A model generated the notes under the pieces. That model was given only the letters and a program-made list of their open reading frames with translations, had not been told where the DNA came from and did no database searches. A stretch of DNA of 64,000 bases from Henriciella sp. (GTDB lineage Bacteria > Pseudomonadota > Alphaproteobacteria > Caulobacterales > Hyphomonadaceae), in assembly GCA_013214545.1 (NCBI GenBank), contig JABSQB010000007.1, forward strand, positions 1-64,000, given 5' to 3'. Each line of letters starts with the position of its first letter. The first letter of the stretch is position 1. Positions 60,820 to 64,000 of this stretch are shown one piece after another. The position numbers and the translations under genes were made by a program.

Positions 60820-61443
60820 CTACCTATTTCTGTTCAAATTATACCAATCATACAGCAAATGCGCTGCCACTGCGCGATATGGACGCCAGGATTCGGCCTG
60901 CGCTGTGAACGCTTTTGGCGTCAGTCTTTCGCCTAAATCTGCGAGCCGTTTATGCGCTTCCAGCAAGCCAACATCGCCGGACGGAAACGCATCCAGATGC
61001 CCGAGCGCATTCATCAAGAACGTATCCGCGCTCCATGGACCGATGCCTTTCACCGCTAACAATTGCTTTCGCGCCGCTTCGATTGACAGGACCGCCAGCT
61101 CAGTCAAATCCAACACCCCGGTGTCAATCGCGGTCGCAATTGAGTTCAAGTGCGCAAGCTTCGGTCCGGACAGTCCGCAGGCTTGCAGCGCGACCTGATC
61201 ATCCTGCAGCACGGCGTCCGCGGTCATATCTTCATAGCGCGCCAGTATGCGTGCCCAGATCGCATCAGCGGCCTTGGTAGAGATCAATTGATAGACCACG
61301 ATCCGCGCCAGGGTTTGGTAGGTCGCATCCGTGGCGCGCCAATTCGGCAAGCCGACAGTCTGATACGCCTTGGCAAGAGCAGCATCCCGCGCCGCCAGGG
61401 TTTCGCAGGCGTCGGTCAGCTCAGATGCGCCGGGCGCCGTCAT
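60820..61443 (-). CDS. DNA-3-methyladenine glycosylase II-like (HhH-GPD) enzyme
   Basis: A 207-residue base-excision repair glycosylase. The helix-hairpin-helix is LLAVKGIGPWSADTFLMNALGHLDAFPSGDVGLLEAH, and the Asp of PSGDVGL is the catalytic residue of the AlkA-like superfamily. IVVYQLISTKAADAIWARILARYE precedes it. No Fe-S cluster cysteines. It starts within the stop codon of plsC (TAATG) and so appears to be the last gene of the ftsE-ftsX-plsC operon. Confidence 0.88.
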   Translation of the reverse strand: MTAPGASELTDACETLAARDAALAKAYQTVGLPNWRATDATYQTLARIVVYQLISTKAADAIWARILARYEDMTADAVLQDDQVALQACGLSGPKLAHLNSIATAIDTGVLDLTELAVLSIEAARKQLLAVKGIGPWSADTFLMNALGHLDAFPSGDVGLLEAHKRLADLGERLTPKAFTAQAESWRPYRAVAAHLLYDWYNLNRNR

Positions 61444-62192
61444 TACAAATCCGCGCGCGTGCGCCCCTGAACCGCGAGGCCTTCATCAATCAGCCGGTCG
61501 CACGCTGCTTCGAGCACGGTTTCGAGCTCGCCCAGCATCGCTTTCGGATTGAGGTCGCTCGCCATGGCGGGCAGGACTTCATACACGACTTTGCCAGGGC
61601 GACGGGTCAGGCCCTTGGCTGGCCAGCACAGGCCGGCATTCGTAGCGAGCGGCACCAGAGGCAGTTTCAGGCTCTTATAGAACGCGCGAATGCCCGCGGG
61701 TTTGTAGCTCGGCGCGGCGCCCGGTTCAGACCGGGTGCCTTCCGGATAGATCAGCATTTGCCGCGACTCGCCATTTACGCGTGCTTCTGCAGCGGCGAGC
61801 ATTTTCTTCATCGTCTTCGCGCCGCCATCGCGGTCGATCGCTAACAATCGGAGTTTCAGCGAATACCAGCCAATCACCGGATACCAAAGCAATTCTCGCT
61901 TCATCACCAGAACCGGGTCACGGAAAATCAGGAAGGGCACAAACACGTCGAGCATGGCCTGATGTTTCCCAGCAATCAGAACCGGTCCACCCGGAACATG
62001 CTCCCGCCCGCGAATTTCCACCCGAACACCGCAAATCCAGCGCAGGCCAAACACGACCGTGCGGGCGAATGTGCGGATGAACCAGAGCAGTGCCCCGCGT
62101 GGCAGCAATAAAGTCGGCAGCGCCAGGATGCCGAGAATTGCCATCCAGCCATACATCCACATCACAAAGAGAAGCGAACGGATTGTGTTCAC
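61443..62192 (-). CDS. plsC: 1-acyl-sn-glycerol-3-phosphate acyltransferase
   Basis: PlsC acylates lysophosphatidic acid at the inner membrane. The 249-residue protein has the acyltransferase block I AGKHQAMLDVFVP (H-x4-D), block III LLIYPEGTRSEPGA and an N-terminal membrane segment (WMYGWMAILGILALPTLLL). The start is GTG at 62190-62192, overlapping the ftsX stop. A link to cell division through ftsEX is likely only by co-transcription, as seen in other Alphaproteobacteria. Confidence 0.9.
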   Translation of the reverse strand: MNTIRSLLFVMWMYGWMAILGILALPTLLLPRGALLWFIRTFARTVVFGLRWICGVRVEIRGREHVPGGPVLIAGKHQAMLDVFVPFLIFRDPVLVMKRELLWYPVIGWYSLKLRLLAIDRDGGAKTMKKMLAAAEARVNGESRQMLIYPEGTRSEPGAAPSYKPAGIRAFYKSLKLPLVPLATNAGLCWPAKGLTRRPGKVVYEVLPAMASDLNPKAMLGELETVLEAACDRLIDEGLAVQGRTRADL

Positions 62193-63064
62193 AACGTATC
62201 CTTCAGAGAGGCGAGCACCGTCAGTCGGGCCGCAAAGCGAGCGGCGAGACCTGCCATAAGCGGCGTTACCAGCAGGATAACGATATCCCAGAAATCCAGG
62301 CTGAGCCGCGGCAAAAGTTGCGCTTCGACCCCATCGGAGCCACTGCCGGTGAAGACAATCAGCGCCGTGACCATCAGCGCTGCAACCGATCCACCGAGGC
62401 CCGCCTGCAGCGCCAGTATCCAGAACCGGCGCTCGAACAGACCGGCAATATACCGATCCTCCGCCCCGGAAAGATGCAGCACATCGACAATATCCCTTCG
62501 TGCCAGCAGAGCGGCATGGGTGGCAAACGCAATCACCGCCACTGCGGTCGCGGATAAAAGCGCCACAATCGACAGGGCCACCAGCCTCAGCACGCCGAGC
62601 GCGCCATGCACGTTTTCAGCGTAGCCGGCATTGCCCGCGACATCGCCATCAATGCTCAGATCCTCCAGCACATCTTGGATCGAAGTGCTCGGATCGCCTA
62701 CGCCGGTATCGGCCTGAACCACCATCAGCATGGGAACCGGCAATCCATCCGGCATACCGCCCGGCCCAAGGCTCGGCTCCAGAAGGGCTTCCACCTCTTC
62801 GCGGCTTAACACCCGGGCATCGAACACACTGGCGAGCGCGCTGACCCGGTCGGCGGCCTGTTCAGCGGTGCGGCGGTCGATGTCACGCATGACCACCGTG
62901 ATGTCGCCTTCAATCTGCGCGCCCCAGGCCTCTGCGGCCTTATAGGTGCCACGCGTGGTGAGCGCGGCCAGCGCGGCAAGAAAACAGAGCGCGCCAACGA
63001 CGAAGAACAGCGCGGCTTCACGCGCGTCGCTGACGGGTAGGAGCGGGGTTTCACGCTTACTCAT
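62189..63064 (-). CDS. ftsX: Cell division protein FtsX
   Basis: The 291-residue membrane partner of FtsE, acting at the septum to control peptidoglycan hydrolases. The first helix is FFVVGALCFLAALAALTT, followed by a periplasmic domain of about 130 residues, then three helices (LRLVALSIVALLSATAVAVIAFATHAAL; ILALQAGLGGSVAALMVTALIVFTG; WDIVILLVTPLMAGLAARFAARLTV). It overlaps ftsE by ATGA. The sequence is diverged, as FtsX usually is, so gene context matters for this call. Confidence 0.87.
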   Translation of the reverse strand: MSKRETPLLPVSDAREAALFFVVGALCFLAALAALTTRGTYKAAEAWGAQIEGDITVVMRDIDRRTAEQAADRVSALASVFDARVLSREEVEALLEPSLGPGGMPDGLPVPMLMVVQADTGVGDPSTSIQDVLEDLSIDGDVAGNAGYAENVHGALGVLRLVALSIVALLSATAVAVIAFATHAALLARRDIVDVLHLSGAEDRYIAGLFERRFWILALQAGLGGSVAALMVTALIVFTGSGSDGVEAQLLPRLSLDFWDIVILLVTPLMAGLAARFAARLTVLASLKDTL

Positions 63065-63777
63065 CCGGCGCCTCCAAACTCTGCGTCACGCACCAGAAAG
63101 CCATTGCTGAGGCGGAGCACCGGCGCATCAAACTCGCGAATCAGTTCCAGATCATGCGTCGCGATCAGGATGGTTGTACCGACGCGTTTATTCAGCTCTG
63201 CAAACAGGCGCAGGATTTTCTGGCCCATTTCAGGATCGACATTGCCGGTCGGCTCATCCGCAATCAGCAGGTCTGGCTTGTTGATCAATGCTCGCGCGAT
63301 TGCCACGCGTTGCTGCTCCCCGCCCGACAAGGACGGGGTCGGCGTGTCGACGCGCTCGCCTAGCCCGACCCAGCGCAGCAGGTCGATGACCTCGTTTTGA
63401 TAGGTGTCCTGTTTCTGTCCGGAAACGCGCAAAGGCAGCGCCACATTCTCGAACGCAGTCAGATGATCGAGCAAGCGAAACTCTTGAAAAACAACGCCAA
63501 TTCTGCGGCGCAGTGCGGCCAGCTGCTTGCGTTTCAGATCATAGGTCTGGCGACCGAAAAGTCGGATGCCGCCGCGGGTTGGCGCATGGGCCAGATACAT
63601 CAGTTTCAGCAGCGAAGATTTGCCTGCGCCAGACGGACCGGTGAGGAATGTGAAGCTGCCCTGCTTCAGGACCAGATCGATCTCGCTCAGCACTTCCCCG
63701 GTGCGCTCATAGGTCAGGCTGACCCCGTCCAGGCGCACGGCAGGTTCATCGCTCAAATCTGGCCGAATTCGCGACAT
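63061..63777 (-). CDS. ftsE: Cell division ATP-binding protein FtsE
   Basis: A 238-residue ABC ATPase. Walker A is LTGPSGAGKSSLLKLMYL, Q-loop region VFQEFRLLDHLTAFENVALPLRV, signature TPSLSGGEQQRVAIARALI, and Walker B LLIADEPTGNVDPEMG, in the form typical of FtsE. It works with FtsX in septal cell-wall hydrolysis control. AAGGA stands five bases before the ATG. The gene opens the ftsE-ftsX-plsC-glycosylase operon and is divergent from a zinc-ribbon gene. Confidence 0.95.
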   Translation of the reverse strand: MSRIRPDLSDEPAVRLDGVSLTYERTGEVLSEIDLVLKQGSFTFLTGPSGAGKSSLLKLMYLAHAPTRGGIRLFGRQTYDLKRKQLAALRRRIGVVFQEFRLLDHLTAFENVALPLRVSGQKQDTYQNEVIDLLRWVGLGERVDTPTPSLSGGEQQRVAIARALINKPDLLIADEPTGNVDPEMGQKILRLFAELNKRVGTTILIATHDLELIREFDAPVLRLSNGFLVRDAEFGGAG

Positions 63778-63845
63778 GTAAATCCTTCAGCAATAGGAAG
63801 TCGGGCATATCGACTATTCCTAAAAATTGAGCGAATGTCCAAGCC

Positions 63846-64000
63846 ATGATCCTCACGTGTCCAGAATGCGAGACTCAGTACTTCGCCGATGATGATACAA
63901 TCGGTGAAAGCGGGCGCACCGTGAAGTGCGCCACCTGCGGGCATTCCTGGTTTGTCGGGCCGGAAGGGGCGAAGCAAGGCGAGGCCGCGCTTGGCGCGCA
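63846..64000 (+). CDS. MJ0042-type zinc-ribbon protein, N-terminal part, cut by window edge
   Basis: The frame MILTCPECETQYFADDDTIGESGRTVKCATCGHSWFVGPEG runs off the right edge, so the ORF track omits it. The CPxC...CxxC-H arrangement is the MJ0042/zinc_ribbon_5 domain, usually followed by a disordered region, a transmembrane helix and DUF3426. These proteins are commonly divergent from ftsE in Alphaproteobacteria. 51 codons are visible. Confidence 0.88.
   Translation, partial: MILTCPECETQYFADDDTIGESGRTVKCATCGHSWFVGPEGAKQGEAALGA

Overview
The window looks like a chromosomal segment of an alphaproteobacterium related to Caulobacter, most plausibly the Hyphomonadaceae or a sister group. Pointers are the Caulobacter-type cell-cycle proteins RcdA (DUF1465) and TrcR (DUF1013), a perfect TTAA-N7-TTAA CtrA box, clustered GANTC (CcrM) sites, a motA gene without a motB partner, 41-residue cysteine-poor L36, and alphaproteobacterial small families (DUF1192, DUF971, MJ0042 zinc ribbon next to ftsEX). 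The species assignment is inference. Almost everything is core metabolism and housekeeping. The only mobile element is a truncated IS110-type transposase at the left edge, and I see no prophage, CRISPR array, rRNA or tRNA.

Layout. 1-0.5 kb: IS110 transposase cut by the window edge, with a structured upstream stretch that could encode its guide (bridge) RNA. 0.5-8.7 kb: HAD phosphatase, rpmJ (missed by the ORF track), lytic transglycosylase, MFS exporter, motA, two unknown genes, a CPA1 Na+/H+ antiporter and a YgjP-type metallopeptidase. 8.8-16 kb: large lipoprotein, ymdB, yebC, exported MsrA, CnoX-like thioredoxin-TPR protein, then a tightly coupled Lon-like/Trm112/DUF971/methyltransferase operon. 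16.06-16.23 kb: a probable 6S RNA. 16.2-20.4 kb: methyltransferase and a three-gene operon (acyl-CoA synthetase, class IV aminotransferase, sulfotransferase-like). 20.5-30 kb: metY, GST, alternative oxidase, GT39 glycosyltransferase, dicarboxylate symporter, an unusual GNAT-membrane fusion, OxyR, a candidate C-rich-loop sRNA and a GNAT. 30-33 kb: ffh, chorismate mutase, rpsP with a long acidic tail, then a break in the usual ribosomal operon. 33-40.5 kb: azoreductase, redoxin, mdh, HxlR regulator, rcdA, DUF1192, quinone oxidoreductase, trcR, truB. 40.6-50.4 kb: ugd, transaldolase-like aldolase, exported M17 peptidase, then nrdB and nrdA separated by a CPBP protease and two tandem LpxR-type proteins. 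50.4-56.5 kb: a 460-bp regulatory region, lipoprotein, glycosyltransferase plus ABA4-like protein, and glycolytic gap-pgk-fba. 56.5-64 kb: thiE, efp-suhB, HNH protein, ftsE-ftsX-plsC-alkA operon and the start of a zinc-ribbon regulator.

Themes. Deoxyribonucleotide synthesis appears to be under NrdR control (boxes upstream of both nrdA and nrdB) and possibly cell-cycle control (CtrA box, DnaA-like box and GANTC cluster upstream of nrdA). Redox and quinone protection is recurrent: MsrA, CnoX-like, alternative oxidase, OxyR, azoreductase, redoxin, HxlR regulator, quinone oxidoreductase. Envelope functions include MltB-like, LpxR-type, CPBP, GT39, GT4 and PlsC. Of about ten convergent gene pairs, six overlap by exactly four bases through shared stop codons, leaving no room for terminators.

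I did not find one clearly new multi-gene system. The most rewarding items are the probable 6S RNA, the C-rich hairpin RNA next to oxyR, the nrd control region, the aminotransferase/sulfotransferase operon, the alternative oxidase, the tandem LpxR pair with a terminator-like hairpin inside a signal-peptide coding region, and the GNAT-transmembrane fusion.
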